Positions 43,310-51,841 of a DNA stretch of 64,000 bases are shown one piece after another (position 1 is the first letter of the stretch; each line of letters begins with the position of its first letter). The stretch is from Owenweeksia hongkongensis DSM 17368. GTDB taxonomy: Bacteria > Bacteroidota > Bacteroidia > Flavobacteriales > Schleiferiaceae. Under the pieces are notes generated by a model. It saw only the letters and a list, made by a program, of their open reading frames with translations, made no database searches and was not told the DNA's origin. The stretch is taken from NCBI RefSeq assembly GCF_000236705.1, contig NC_016599.1, positions 1,488,001 to 1,552,000 of the forward strand, read 5' to 3'. The translations under genes were made by a program, and so were the position numbers.

Positions 43310-43537
43310 CTAAAGGTCTAAAACAGAATGGCGGGAATCACGGGTATAATCCTTCAGTTTAATCCAAAAAGCTAAGATTAAATAGATGATAAGTGGTGAA
43401 CCGAAGGCCAAAAATGAAGTGTAAATAAAATACATGCGAACCACTCCCGGGGCAATTCCCATACGCTCCCCCATTCGTGAACATACTTCAAAACCTCTAC
43501 GCTCGCAGTAATCCCTTATTTCATTTATATCTATCAT
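43310..43537 (-). CDS. PspC domain-containing small membrane protein
   Basis: A 75-residue protein, MIDINEIRDYCERRGFEVCS then MGIAPGVVRMYFIYTS and FGSPLIIYLILAFWIKLKDY. The pattern is a PspC domain like that of the 42114-42278 gene. I chose the ATG at 43537 because it shares one base with the DUF2851 stop (TGATG). An ATG at 43591 would add 18 residues overlapping that gene. It lies 12 bases ahead of the channel gene. Confidence 0.85.
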   Translation of the reverse strand: MIDINEIRDYCERRGFEVCSRMGERMGIAPGVVRMYFIYTSFLAFGSPLIIYLILAFWIKLKDYTRDSRHSVLDL

Positions 43538-44802
43538 CAGCGAATCAAATGTATTCCAATGCTGCAATTTAAACATTTTTTCAAGCTGCAATAGTGCTGA
43601 TTTAGTTGAATGGCCGCTTGTGAGCGAAAAGCGGTTTCCATTTCCAGACCAAGGTTTTTATAGATTCTCGTAATCTTATTGTCTTCACCTCCCATTTGGT
43701 CAAGTAAATCCATTGCGCGCTGGCAGTAGAAATTCTCCTCTTTCATTTTGCCATAAATAAATAGAAAGGGAACCACAACATTTATAACTAAAGTCTCCTG
43801 AAAGGCTTTCCCCATGCCCGCTTTGGTACGATTGTGTTCGCTACCAAAGCGATAATGCTCGCGCCAATAAATAGATGGTGAATCACTGAGTAGTTGTTCT
43901 AAAACCTTTAGGCTCCCAATGCCTAATACTTTTGAAAACAAGTTTTCACTACGGTGAATGAGCGCGGCAAACTGGCCAATTCGAACCGTGGGAAAAGATG
44001 GTGGACGAAGCCGAGCAAACTTCCAAATGGAAACATCCATCTCTTCTAAACCATATTTTGATTTCAAAAACTGAAATTCCTTGTTCAGCTCCTTGGCGTA
44101 ATCTTCTTCAGAATCATTAAGCATACCAGCGGTTCCAAATAGCAAAGCTTCAAGCTGAAAAAGGTGATCTTTATGCTTTGCCAAAATACTTTGAGGAAGC
44201 GCTCGAGCAAGCATCAACATCGGTTCGGCATTTACTTTAAGCCCAAAACCACGGGCCATCCATTGGTAAAATGTTTCATTCCAGTTGCGATTGTTCTGCT
44301 CCCATAAATCCTGAATAGCATTTGCCTTCATTTCCAAACGCTCCACCAAAGCACGCTCCAGCATACTTTCCTTTATCATATCATCTACAGCAGGAAACTG
44401 TGCCGCACATGGAATCACCTCCTGTCCCTGCACTAAGCGCTCATAATTCCAATAAAGTTGTTCGTCAAAAAGCCCTTTTAAAACTAAAGTGGGAATAGGC
44501 TGCCAGTTTTTATCAAGCACAGGTTTATCATCTTCATACACCACATGAAGGATTACATTGTCATAAGCATTATCGCCAGTGTGGCCGTGCTTATTCCAGT
44601 CAGAAGAGGATACATGAATTTCCACATTTCCCGCCCACAGCTGTTCACCAATTTGAATTTTGGCTTCGCTAAAATCAGGTCCCGAATCGTGATTGTGAAT
44701 TCCCGTTTGGATTATAGATACCGGCTCACCGTTTTCCGTATTCAGCGCAAGCTGCTGAAACTTGCGAAAGCGCCATAGGTAGTGTAGAAATTCTTCGGTC
44801 AT
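43537..44802 (-). CDS. DUF2851 family protein
   Basis: A 421-residue DUF2851 protein, Bacteroidota-typical. Family features are the start EEFLHYLWRFRKFQ, IIQTGIHNHDSGPDFSEAKI, WAGNVEIHVSSSDWNKHGH and NAYDNVILHVVYEDD, then a helical C-terminal part with RPPSFPTVRIGQFA. The HxxxGPDF and ExH residues look like a possible metal site, but no activity is established. It is the first gene of the PspC-channel operon and lies 20 bases after the toxin gene. Confidence 0.85.
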   Translation of the reverse strand: MTEEFLHYLWRFRKFQQLALNTENGEPVSIIQTGIHNHDSGPDFSEAKIQIGEQLWAGNVEIHVSSSDWNKHGHTGDNAYDNVILHVVYEDDKPVLDKNWQPIPTLVLKGLFDEQLYWNYERLVQGQEVIPCAAQFPAVDDMIKESMLERALVERLEMKANAIQDLWEQNNRNWNETFYQWMARGFGLKVNAEPMLMLARALPQSILAKHKDHLFQLEALLFGTAGMLNDSEEDYAKELNKEFQFLKSKYGLEEMDVSIWKFARLRPPSFPTVRIGQFAALIHRSENLFSKVLGIGSLKVLEQLLSDSPSIYWREHYRFGSEHNRTKAGMGKAFQETLVINVVVPFLFIYGKMKEENFYCQRAMDLLDQMGGEDNKITRIYKNLGLEMETAFRSQAAIQLNQHYCSLKKCLNCSIGIHLIR

Positions 44803-44822
44803 GTTGCGTTAGTCCTTGTCAC

Positions 44823-45119
44823 TTAAATTCGTAGCTCCTTTGGGTTTTGTCTTGAATCCCAAACAGTGAGCACCTCAATAGTTTTGTCATTAATTCGATA
44901 GAATATTTTGTAGTCTTTCACTAATCGACACCTAATATTCTCAAGCTCTGTTGGTTTACCTGCAAGTGGGAATTTTGCCGTTATTGACATTGATTTATTA
45001 AACAACCGTTCAAGCTTGCGAGGATAAGCATCTGATTGATTCCTCTGCAACCAATACTCATAAATGAGCATTTTATCCTTAATTGACCTTAGTGTCCACC
45101 TGACTTCTCGAGTAGCCAT
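44823..45119 (-). CDS. type II toxin, RelE/ParE family
   Basis: A 98-residue protein of the RelE/ParE fold: REVRWTLRSIKDKMLIYEYW at the N-terminus and CRLVKDYKIFYRINDKTIEVLTVWDSRQNP at the C-terminus, the usual core R-x(6-8)-Y-K-I-x-Y-R. ParE members poison gyrase and RelE members cut mRNA; which applies is not visible. The start overlaps the upstream antitoxin-like gene by 31 bases, the classical antitoxin-toxin order. Confidence 0.85.
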   Translation of the reverse strand: MATREVRWTLRSIKDKMLIYEYWLQRNQSDAYPRKLERLFNKSMSITAKFPLAGKPTELENIRCRLVKDYKIFYRINDKTIEVLTVWDSRQNPKELRI

Positions 45120-45334
45120 TTTGAAATCAAGTTATCCGCTTCTTGTTGACTATACGTTCTACCTTCATTCACATCCGCCATGCCCTCATTTATACTTTTC
45201 TGTTCGTAAGGGTTGAGTTTGTAAGGGCTCTCCGCTTCTGTTTCAGCAGAAATCAACTCTAATATTTCAGTTAATATTTCAGGATTATCAATGGCATTGA
45301 CCCTCTCCATTATCTTCTCTTTGACATTCATCAC
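45089..45334 (-). CDS. putative antitoxin of the RelE/ParE pair
   Basis: An 81-residue acidic protein (NVKEKIMERVNAIDNPEIL, TYSQQEADNLISKWLLEK) placed immediately upstream of, and overlapping, the toxin gene. The Glu-rich C-terminal helix would fit toxin wrapping. I do not see a definite ribbon-helix-helix or HTH DNA-binding motif, so it is called antitoxin from context. Two adjacent ATGs are possible starts. Confidence 0.72.
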   Translation of the reverse strand: MMNVKEKIMERVNAIDNPEILTEILELISAETEAESPYKLNPYEQKSINEGMADVNEGRTYSQQEADNLISKWLLEKSGGH

Positions 45335-45375
45335 AACTGATTTTTATTAAACTTACGATTTTTAGCCAAGCGATA

Positions 45376-46350
45376 CTAAAACATTTCCACCACCGCCTCC
45401 TGACCTTCTTTAAGGTAAGCCCTAAACATTCCACTGGTGTTAAATTCCATCACCACATTTCCATCCTTATCTACACCAATAAGTCCGCCATCACCACCTG
45501 CTGGCTTTAGTACTTTGTGAATTACAGCTGATGCGGCATTTTGAAAACTTTCATTGCCATATTCCATACGAGCACTCACATCATGCGCCACGGCATAACG
45601 AATAAAATATTCACCATGGCCAGTGCAGCTCAGTGCGCAAGTGTTATTATCAGCATGCGTTCCGGCACCTATTATTGGTGAATCTCCAATGCGTCCATAT
45701 CGCTTACCTGTCATTCCTCCTGTGGAAGTGCCTGCTGCGAGATTGCCATTTTTATCTAAAACAGCACAGCCTACCGTTCCCATTTTACTGTCTTCCCAAT
45801 TGGTAGAAGTTGACCCATGAGCTTTTTTATAGCGCTCCAGGCTCTTCAGCCTTTTTTCTGTTTTAAAGTAATCCTCACTTACTATTTCACAGCCTTGAAG
45901 CTTAGCAAAATCCTCTGCTCCTTTTCCGCTAAGGATTACATGTGGTGAATTCTGCATTACCGCCAAAGCCGCAGTAATAGGGTTTTTCACGGTTCCGATT
46001 CCAGCAACTGCTCCTGCATTTAATGTATTGCCATCCATAATGGAGGCATCCATTTCATTTCTTTCATCATAGGTAAATACAGCGCCTTTGCCCGCATTAA
46101 ATAATGGAGAATCTTCTAAAACTTTAATAACCTCCACAACGGCAAGGTGAGCCGCACCGCCAGTATCCAAAACCTTCGCTCCTGCAAACAGAGCTTCGCT
46201 CATTTTCAATTCATAGGCTTCTTGTTCCTCGGTATTTATATTTTCTTTTTTAATGCCGTTTCCAGCACCTCCGTGGAGCACAATTACATAATCCTGGGCT
46301 TGTGCAAACGCTACAAACAGCAGTAAGACACCTATGAATACACCTTTCAT
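45376..46350 (-). CDS. secreted isoaspartyl peptidase/L-asparaginase
   Basis: A 324-residue N-terminal nucleophile hydrolase of the plant-type asparaginase family. It cleaves isoaspartyl dipeptides and/or asparagine. A signal peptide (MKGVFIGVLLLFVAFAQAQ) precedes VIVLHGGAGNGI. Autocleavage is expected at the G-T bond in SKMGTVGCAVLDKNG near residue 190, freeing the catalytic Thr. The substrate-binding GTSTGGMTGKRYGRIGDSPI and GAGTHADN are present. Periplasmic. Its start overlaps the mscS stop by four bases. Confidence 0.92.
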   Translation of the reverse strand: MKGVFIGVLLLFVAFAQAQDYVIVLHGGAGNGIKKENINTEEQEAYELKMSEALFAGAKVLDTGGAAHLAVVEVIKVLEDSPLFNAGKGAVFTYDERNEMDASIMDGNTLNAGAVAGIGTVKNPITAALAVMQNSPHVILSGKGAEDFAKLQGCEIVSEDYFKTEKRLKSLERYKKAHGSTSTNWEDSKMGTVGCAVLDKNGNLAAGTSTGGMTGKRYGRIGDSPIIGAGTHADNNTCALSCTGHGEYFIRYAVAHDVSARMEYGNESFQNAASAVIHKVLKPAGGDGGLIGVDKDGNVVMEFNTSGMFRAYLKEGQEAVVEMF

Positions 46351-47213
46351 TTTTCCTGTTTTGAGTTCGAATCTTTGATTATCAAATTTTGATAAGGATA
46401 AGGAATCTCAATTCCTTCGCGATCAAAGCGCTTTTTAATTTCCTCCAGGCAATCTGCATTGAGATTAAACCCTTTTGCTGAAGTTTCGGCCCATGCCCAG
46501 GCCCGCATATCAATTGAATATTGACCTAATCGCAGCACCTTCACACGCACCTTGGGTTCTCCATTGGCAATTTCCTCAGGAGTACGATGATCCAAAAAGT
46601 TAGGGTGTGCTTCCACTATTTCTTGCACCACCCTTCTTGCATGATCGATATCTGCCGTGTAGCTAATGCCCCACTCTATCCATTTACACACCTTATCATC
46701 TTCATAATTGGCATTCACAATCACCTCGTTGCTGATTACCGAATTAGGAATAACTATTCTCCTGTTTTCGTAATTACGAATTACTGTATGACGTAAACTA
46801 ATATCCTCAATTACGCCTGACATGGTATCACGAATAGTTACAATATCATTGATGCGGTACGGTTTGAAAATGACAATAAAAACACCGGAAATTATATTTG
46901 ATAATGCTGCCTGAGAAGCAAAACCGACTACCACTGCCAAAATACCGGCTCCAGTAAGTAATGTTTTAGCAACATGTTTCATACTTGGGATCATGAAAAT
47001 AACCATGGCTATACCCACTATCACCAAAACTGCCGTGATTATATGCTGAAGGAAGCGGAAATTAGTTGGATCAAAATCTTCGCGTTGTGAAAGTCTCTTT
47101 ATGAGCCTGTCGCCAATTTTTCTAAAGACTACCGCAATCACAATAGTTGTGATTATAATAATTCCAATTGCAATCAGTGTTCGTCCATTGGTATGAAGCC
47201 AGTGTCCTTCCAT
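46347..47213 (-). CDS. mechanosensitive ion channel family protein (MscS type)
   Basis: A 288-residue small-conductance mechanosensitive channel, which opens under membrane tension. Three membrane helices lie at about 12-30, 55-75 and 85-115; the third, pore-lining one is Gly/Ala-rich (LLTGAGILAVVVGFASQAAL). The beta domain has GVIEDISLRHTVIRNYENRR and VIPNSVISNEVI, and a C-terminal alpha/beta part follows. Inner membrane. Coupled to the asparaginase gene downstream. Confidence 0.92.
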   Translation of the reverse strand: MEGHWLHTNGRTLIAIGIIIITTIVIAVVFRKIGDRLIKRLSQREDFDPTNFRFLQHIITAVLVIVGIAMVIFMIPSMKHVAKTLLTGAGILAVVVGFASQAALSNIISGVFIVIFKPYRINDIVTIRDTMSGVIEDISLRHTVIRNYENRRIVIPNSVISNEVIVNANYEDDKVCKWIEWGISYTADIDHARRVVQEIVEAHPNFLDHRTPEEIANGEPKVRVKVLRLGQYSIDMRAWAWAETSAKGFNLNADCLEEIKKRFDREGIEIPYPYQNLIIKDSNSKQEK

Positions 47214-47361
47214 AAAAATGCTCTATTAAATTTTGTGCAAAGGAAATGTAAATCAGATATGAATTTGCACTTTTAGAACACAAGCTACTAATTTTTGTGT
47301 TAGTTAAATTCTATCTATAAGCGCTTCAGTGTAAACGAAAAATTAACTTAGCATTAAACAC

Positions 47362-47369
47362 TATTTTTG
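47362..47369 (+). promoter_or_regulatory. candidate -7 box of the MarR gene
   Basis: TATTTTTG fits TAnnTTTG, 26 bases before the ATG at 47396. No TTG at normal -33 spacing was found. Confidence 0.35.
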
Positions 47370-47395
47370 CTAACTATTCTGGACAACTGATTTGA

Positions 47396-47875
47396 ATGAG
47401 CATGGGAATATCTGAAGAAATAAAACAGAGTAAATTTACAAGTGAGCGCCAAAAGGCAGCTATAAATCTTTTTTATACGAGCAATTGGCTATCAGAAAAG
47501 TTGCGAGCTTTTTTATCTAATGATGACCTTACCCCTCAGCAATTTAATGTTCTTCGCATTTTAAGGGGCAGCCACCCTGAGCCTCTAAGCACCCTTCAGA
47601 TTAGAGAGCGTATGCTCGATAAAATGAGCGATACTTCGCGCATAGTAGACCGATTGGTAAAAAAGGAATTGGTAAAAAAGGGAACGTGCAAAGCTGACAA
47701 GCGTTTGGTAGATATCAACATCACCGAAAATGGTCTTGACCTTTTATCTCGTTTAGATGAAAATTCTCAGGATTTAGATAATCACCTAAATGGTATATCA
47801 GAAGAAGAAGCTGAGACTTTAAGTACTATTTTGGATAAAATACGGGACAACTACACTTCTACTGGTGATAAATAA
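47396..47875 (+). CDS. MarR family transcriptional regulator
   Basis: A 159-residue winged-helix regulator. A helical dimerisation start (ERQKAAINLFYTSNWLSEKL) is followed by LTPQQFNVLRILRGSHPEPL, the recognition helix region LDKMSDTSRIVDRLVKKELV, and the wing KADKRLVDINITENGLDLL. MarR proteins usually bind palindromes near their own promoter and respond to phenolic or oxidative signals. The target here is not visible. Its 3' end overlaps the convergent secreted-protein gene by 17 bases. Confidence 0.92.
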   Translation: MSMGISEEIKQSKFTSERQKAAINLFYTSNWLSEKLRAFLSNDDLTPQQFNVLRILRGSHPEPLSTLQIRERMLDKMSDTSRIVDRLVKKELVKKGTCKADKRLVDINITENGLDLLSRLDENSQDLDNHLNGISEEEAETLSTILDKIRDNYTSTGDK

Positions 47876-48953
47876 GACCAGTGGAAGGCTTAGGGTGATA
47901 GTAGATTGGGTATGCAATCAATAGTGTAGGATCTGCATGGCAACCATTATCATCAACTACATCAGTAATATCTACTTGCAATGCATCTGCAGATAATAAT
48001 ATGCTACCTGCATCTCCTGTAGTGGTATATATTTGTGAGCCTCCACCATCGTTGTATGTTATTGTAAATGGAGCTGTACCCACCAGCCCATCAAAAGACA
48101 TCGTAGATTGTTGTTCTTTGCAAACAGTATCAAAGCTAACCGCAAAGTCTGGTTGTTCAAGAACTGTGACGTCTATAAATGTTTTCCTTCCTACGCAACC
48201 ACCCAGGTAGGTTTCTTGAGCTTGTAATCTGTAATTACCTGGACCTACAGTCCACTCCACAGAAGCTCTTCTATTATTATCCAGTTCTGGAGTAATAGTG
48301 CCTCCAGCTGTTCCTACCCAAGACCAAGAATACTCGAAGTTGTGGGGAGCACCGTCTGTAACTGCTGTACTGGGAGTATGAGTTGCCGTTTCTCCCTCGC
48401 ATACAATACCTGTTTCTACCACATCTGGTGCTACGGTAGCAGTAGTTGAAAAATCATCAAGTTCGGCATCTAAACTTGCAGCCACTCCAGATGCCCACCA
48501 TCTCCATCGAATCCGGTAATAACCAACTTCTGTAGTAGTTAAGTTCTCTGTTCTTGTTCCAAACTCTCCGTTACGAGAGTAAATCTGTGTCTCGCCTCCA
48601 AGTGGATCTACCAAATAGACTCTCATCCTCCCTGATGCAAAGAAAGTATATCCATCATGCTCATGTGTAAACGTAATATCTGTGGATCCATCAAAATAAT
48701 AGAAAGGTGTTGTAATTGCAGGTGCAGTACCAAAAATAACTAATGCATAGGAGTCTGCATGCCCGTGCGGTGCATCAGTTCCTGTATTGATGTGAGATGA
48801 ATTAGATATCGAGGATTGGTCAAAATCCCAGCAATCAGCTTCCAACTGAGTTACAGTATTACTGTTGAAGTTTTCGGAAAACTGCCCAAAAGAGCTGAAG
48901 CCTATACAAGCCGCCACTATCAAAAAAACTATATGTAGTCGCAAACTCGTCAT
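47859..48953 (-). CDS. secreted Ig-like protein with conserved TGLIYH C-terminus (A)
   Basis: A 364-residue secreted protein, last of a four-gene operon. A signal peptide (LHIVFLIVAACIGFSSFGQ) is followed by a jelly-roll-like domain to about 175 (ENFNSNTVTQLEADCWDF, GYYRIRWRWW). An Ig-like domain with a Cys pair (TGIVCEGETAT to GGCVGRKT) comes next, then a second one (FDTVCKEQQSTMSF, QVDITDVVDDNGC) that ends the protein with HPKPSTGLIYHQ. No T9SS type A or B domain is recognised. The last ~90 residues match those of the 49998 and 51203 products. Confidence 0.8.
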   Translation of the reverse strand: MTSLRLHIVFLIVAACIGFSSFGQFSENFNSNTVTQLEADCWDFDQSSISNSSHINTGTDAPHGHADSYALVIFGTAPAITTPFYYFDGSTDITFTHEHDGYTFFASGRMRVYLVDPLGGETQIYSRNGEFGTRTENLTTTEVGYYRIRWRWWASGVAASLDAELDDFSTTATVAPDVVETGIVCEGETATHTPSTAVTDGAPHNFEYSWSWVGTAGGTITPELDNNRRASVEWTVGPGNYRLQAQETYLGGCVGRKTFIDVTVLEQPDFAVSFDTVCKEQQSTMSFDGLVGTAPFTITYNDGGGSQIYTTTGDAGSILLSADALQVDITDVVDDNGCHADPTLLIAYPIYYHPKPSTGLIYHQ

Positions 48954-48955
48954 AC

Positions 48956-49990
48956 CTATCGCAATAGATTAAATGACCCTTGTTCATCAACTTGAGTACC
49001 GCCTACATCTTCTACCACTATCTTATAGGTGTACACTCCCGTAGGAACAGGTTTTCCATTTTGAGTGCCGTCCCAACCATCTGATCCACTACTCTCATCC
49101 CAGCTGTATACCATTTCGCCCCAGCGGTTGTATACATTAGCTTGGAATCTAGCGATGCCTACTCCCTTAAAAAGGAACACATCGTTAATTCCATCTCCAT
49201 CAGGCGTGAATGCATTAGGAATAAATAATTTGAAGATTTTCTTAACATAAACATACCTGTAAAGAGTATCTGTACACGTACCATCGGACACTACTTGAGT
49301 TACCACATGATCGCCTTCTTCATCAAACTGATAACGCGCGTATGTGCCTGAGCCCTGTTTATTTTCATCCAAATACCAATCTACGCCTACGCCCGAGGCG
49401 CCAGTATAGTATAAATCCAATATGGTGCCTACTTGCAGGGTGTCTTCAAGTGAGCTGATAGAAGTCTGTGGGGGATCGACCACTTTTATAAAATGAAATG
49501 TAGTATCTGGATCACAAGGATAATTGTCGGCCACCAAATAAACTGTGGTATCCTGATGTGCAATAAACCTTATTTCCTTGTCCTTTTTACCACCCTGCCA
49601 TATTACACCGGAGGTAAGTGCAGTACTCAAAATAACCTCCGTTCCTCTACAAACCTCTTGCGGACCAGCCACACTAGCTTTGACCGGAGCTATTATATAA
49701 ATTTGAGCGAATGTGGTATCGTGACAGTCTCCATTGAGCGGAATTGCCGTTACGGAAATAGGAAAGAACCCCGGAGTAGGGTTCCAATCAACAAGAATAT
49801 CATTTGAATCAGGTTTAGAAAGAATAGTTCCACCTGTAATTTGCCAACTATAAATAACGCCAGCTTGAAACGGAACAGCAAGATTGGATGGCCCTGCTGT
49901 AGTACATATTGTGTCAACTACTACCTGTGCTCTTAGGCCTGTAAAGCCCAAAAGCATCAGGGTGAGTAATATGTTAGCAGCGTTTTTCAA
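48956..49990 (-). CDS. Ig-like surface protein with T9SS type B C-terminal domain (B)
   Basis: A 344-residue secreted protein. After a signal peptide (LLTLMLLGFTGLRAQ) come Ig-like domains with paired cysteines (VVDTICTTAG, YSWQITGGTI, ILVDWNPTPGFF; GPQEVCRGTEVIL). A type B sorting domain of about 90 residues closes it (IPNAFTPDGDGINDVFLF, VYNRWGEMVYSW, PVPTGVYTYKI). It is expected to be exported by T9SS and held at the surface. The first Ig-like domain is related to those of its three operon neighbours, which lack the sorting domain. It is 2 bases from gene A and 7 bases from the next gene. Confidence 0.88.
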   Translation of the reverse strand: MKNAANILLTLMLLGFTGLRAQVVVDTICTTAGPSNLAVPFQAGVIYSWQITGGTILSKPDSNDILVDWNPTPGFFPISVTAIPLNGDCHDTTFAQIYIIAPVKASVAGPQEVCRGTEVILSTALTSGVIWQGGKKDKEIRFIAHQDTTVYLVADNYPCDPDTTFHFIKVVDPPQTSISSLEDTLQVGTILDLYYTGASGVGVDWYLDENKQGSGTYARYQFDEEGDHVVTQVVSDGTCTDTLYRYVYVKKIFKLFIPNAFTPDGDGINDVFLFKGVGIARFQANVYNRWGEMVYSWDESSGSDGWDGTQNGKPVPTGVYTYKIVVEDVGGTQVDEQGSFNLLR

Positions 49991-49997
49991 GTACTAA

Positions 49998-51125
49998 TTA
50001 TTGATGAAAAATCAAACCTGTAGATGGTTTTGGATTTATTACAATAGGTACTGATGGTAAGCTTGCTGGATCAGCACTACAAGCTGTATTTTGATCTAAT
50101 GAAAGTACGGTAAGCGTTTGACTGCTTACGTACGCTGGTAAGGTTTTCACAAAAGGGCTTGACGCTACAGTGTCCGTATAGGTAGTGGTTCCATCAGTAT
50201 AACTAACTACCCAAGGAGCTGTTCCTGTAAATGTGAATGTTGCCGTTGGAGCACTGCCAGCACATACCGGATTTATTATAACATCTACTGTAGGAAGTGT
50301 ATCAACAATAACGTCCATTTGTACCGTATCACCGATACAACCAGTGCTGCTGGTTTCGTACACATTAAGAGTATATAGACCACTCGTTCCTGACCAATCT
50401 ATTTGAATAGTACTGTTATCTGCGGTAATACTATTATCAATGGTTCCGGCAGCTGGGTTAGAAATAAACCAAGAATAGTTGCTACCAGATACTGGGTTAT
50501 ATATTTTATACTCTTGGTCAGCATAGCTGCTACAAATGGTATCTGTAGGAATGCTCATTGCCGGACACACGCCATTATTATTCAAGCTAGAATCAGAAGC
50601 ATAACTACCGTGAATGCTAATATCATCAATAACACCACGAGCTGCCCCACCTGATCCGGTCCATTCAAACTCTACCTGATAAATTCCACTCCAAGCAACC
50701 GTTACGGCCTCGGCTTGAGTAGTGGTTGGTGTGGCCGCAGCTACATAATCATAAGTAAAAGGAGTATTAACCGTATTTCCAGATTGATCTAAAATTTTGA
50801 CTTGAAGCTCACGAACTGTACCCATATTGGTATTATGAAGCTTATGATTAAATGCAATTATTCCAGTTCCGTTGAATTTTACGAATGGAGTTTTTAAACT
50901 ATAAGTCTGATTGTTAAGGTTATTTGTCCTTAGATAAGGTTCATCTACCCCCGTATTGATAGCGTCACTACCCGATCCTCTAATAGCAACTCCATTAGAC
51001 AAATCCCAGCAGGAGGCATTTGCAGTAGCAGTGCTATTGTGATTAAAATTTTGAGTAACCTGTGCTTTTAGAGTATTGAGTAAGGGAACCGCAAAAAGTG
51101 TAAGTAGGAGTAACTTTTTTTTCAT
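49998..51125 (-). CDS. secreted Ig-like protein with conserved TGLIFH C-terminus (C)
   Basis: A 375-residue secreted protein with a signal peptide (KKKLLLLTLFAVPLLNTLKA). A jelly-roll-like domain follows (QNFNHNSTATANASCWDLSN, IYQVEFEWTGSG) that is similar to that of gene A. Then come two Ig-like domains (DTICSSYADQEYKIY...GCIGDTVQ and NPVCAGSAPTATFTFTGTAP...NTACSADP) and the end NPKPSTGLIFHQ. No type A or B sorting domain is recognised. Gap of 77 bases to the upstream gene. Confidence 0.8.
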   Translation of the reverse strand: MKKKLLLLTLFAVPLLNTLKAQVTQNFNHNSTATANASCWDLSNGVAIRGSGSDAINTGVDEPYLRTNNLNNQTYSLKTPFVKFNGTGIIAFNHKLHNTNMGTVRELQVKILDQSGNTVNTPFTYDYVAAATPTTTQAEAVTVAWSGIYQVEFEWTGSGGAARGVIDDISIHGSYASDSSLNNNGVCPAMSIPTDTICSSYADQEYKIYNPVSGSNYSWFISNPAAGTIDNSITADNSTIQIDWSGTSGLYTLNVYETSSTGCIGDTVQMDVIVDTLPTVDVIINPVCAGSAPTATFTFTGTAPWVVSYTDGTTTYTDTVASSPFVKTLPAYVSSQTLTVLSLDQNTACSADPASLPSVPIVINPKPSTGLIFHQ

Positions 51126-51202
51126 GACAAAAAATTAAAATGAATAAATAGCAGAAAATGTCAGGGTGGATAACCCTAACATTTTCAATGTTGAGTAACT
51201 TG

Positions 51203-51841
51203 TTAGTAGTGGTAAATCTGACCGGTATTGGCCGCAGGATGAATAATAACATTGATACCAGTCACCGGAGTAACTTCGCTACATGTATTATCATCTACTA
51301 CAGATGTAATATCTAAGGTTTGACTTGTGGTATAACCGGCCCCCGTCATGGTATACACATGAGGTGAAGCTGTGGCTACGGTACTGTAATTATTTGTGCC
51401 ATCAGTAAAGTCAATGGTCACCGGAAATTCACCGGTAACAGCAAAAGTTAGCGTTGGATCAAAGCCTTCACATACTGAATCGGACACCACAGTAGCAGAG
51501 GGCAAATCATTAACGATAACAGTTAACTGAACCGAATCTCCTATACAGCCGAACTCTGTTGTTTCTACCGCGTATACGGTGTATGTCCCTGGCGTCATAC
51601 CCCAGTCGATTTCTATTTCATTGTTGCTAGTGGTCACTGAATTATCAATTGTACCACCTGCGGCTGCATCAATATACCAGGTAAAGGTGCTATTGGCATT
51701 TGCAGAAGAGATTCCGTAAACTTTATCTTGTGTACCCGCACAAACACTATCTGGTGTTGTAATTTGAGCATTAGTAGAAAAACTAACCCCAATAAGAGTA
51801 AAAAGAAGAAATGTAACTAATTGAGTAGATTTCTGTTTCAT
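51203..51841 (-). CDS. secreted Ig-like protein with conserved TGQIYH C-terminus (D)
   Basis: A 212-residue secreted protein, first in the operon. A signal peptide (QLVTFLLFTLIGVSFSTNAQ) precedes two Ig-like domains (DSVCAGTQDKVYGIS...GCIGDSVQLTVIV and VSDSVCEGFDPTLTFAVTG...VVDDNTCSEV). The end is HPAANTGQIYHY. It has the same two-domain core as genes A and C, without their jelly-roll domain, so it is the minimal form. No sorting domain I recognise and no clear TAnnTTTG box upstream. Confidence 0.8.
   Translation of the reverse strand: MKQKSTQLVTFLLFTLIGVSFSTNAQITTPDSVCAGTQDKVYGISSANANSTFTWYIDAAAGGTIDNSVTTSNNEIEIDWGMTPGTYTVYAVETTEFGCIGDSVQLTVIVNDLPSATVVSDSVCEGFDPTLTFAVTGEFPVTIDFTDGTNNYSTVATASPHVYTMTGAGYTTSQTLDITSVVDDNTCSEVTPVTGINVIIHPAANTGQIYHY

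Noticed and set aside
47859-51841. Possibility that the three TG-I-(Y/F)-H proteins are fragments of one frameshifted adhesin
   Set aside because: Each has its own signal peptide and stop after the same motif; this is consistent separate-gene structure.
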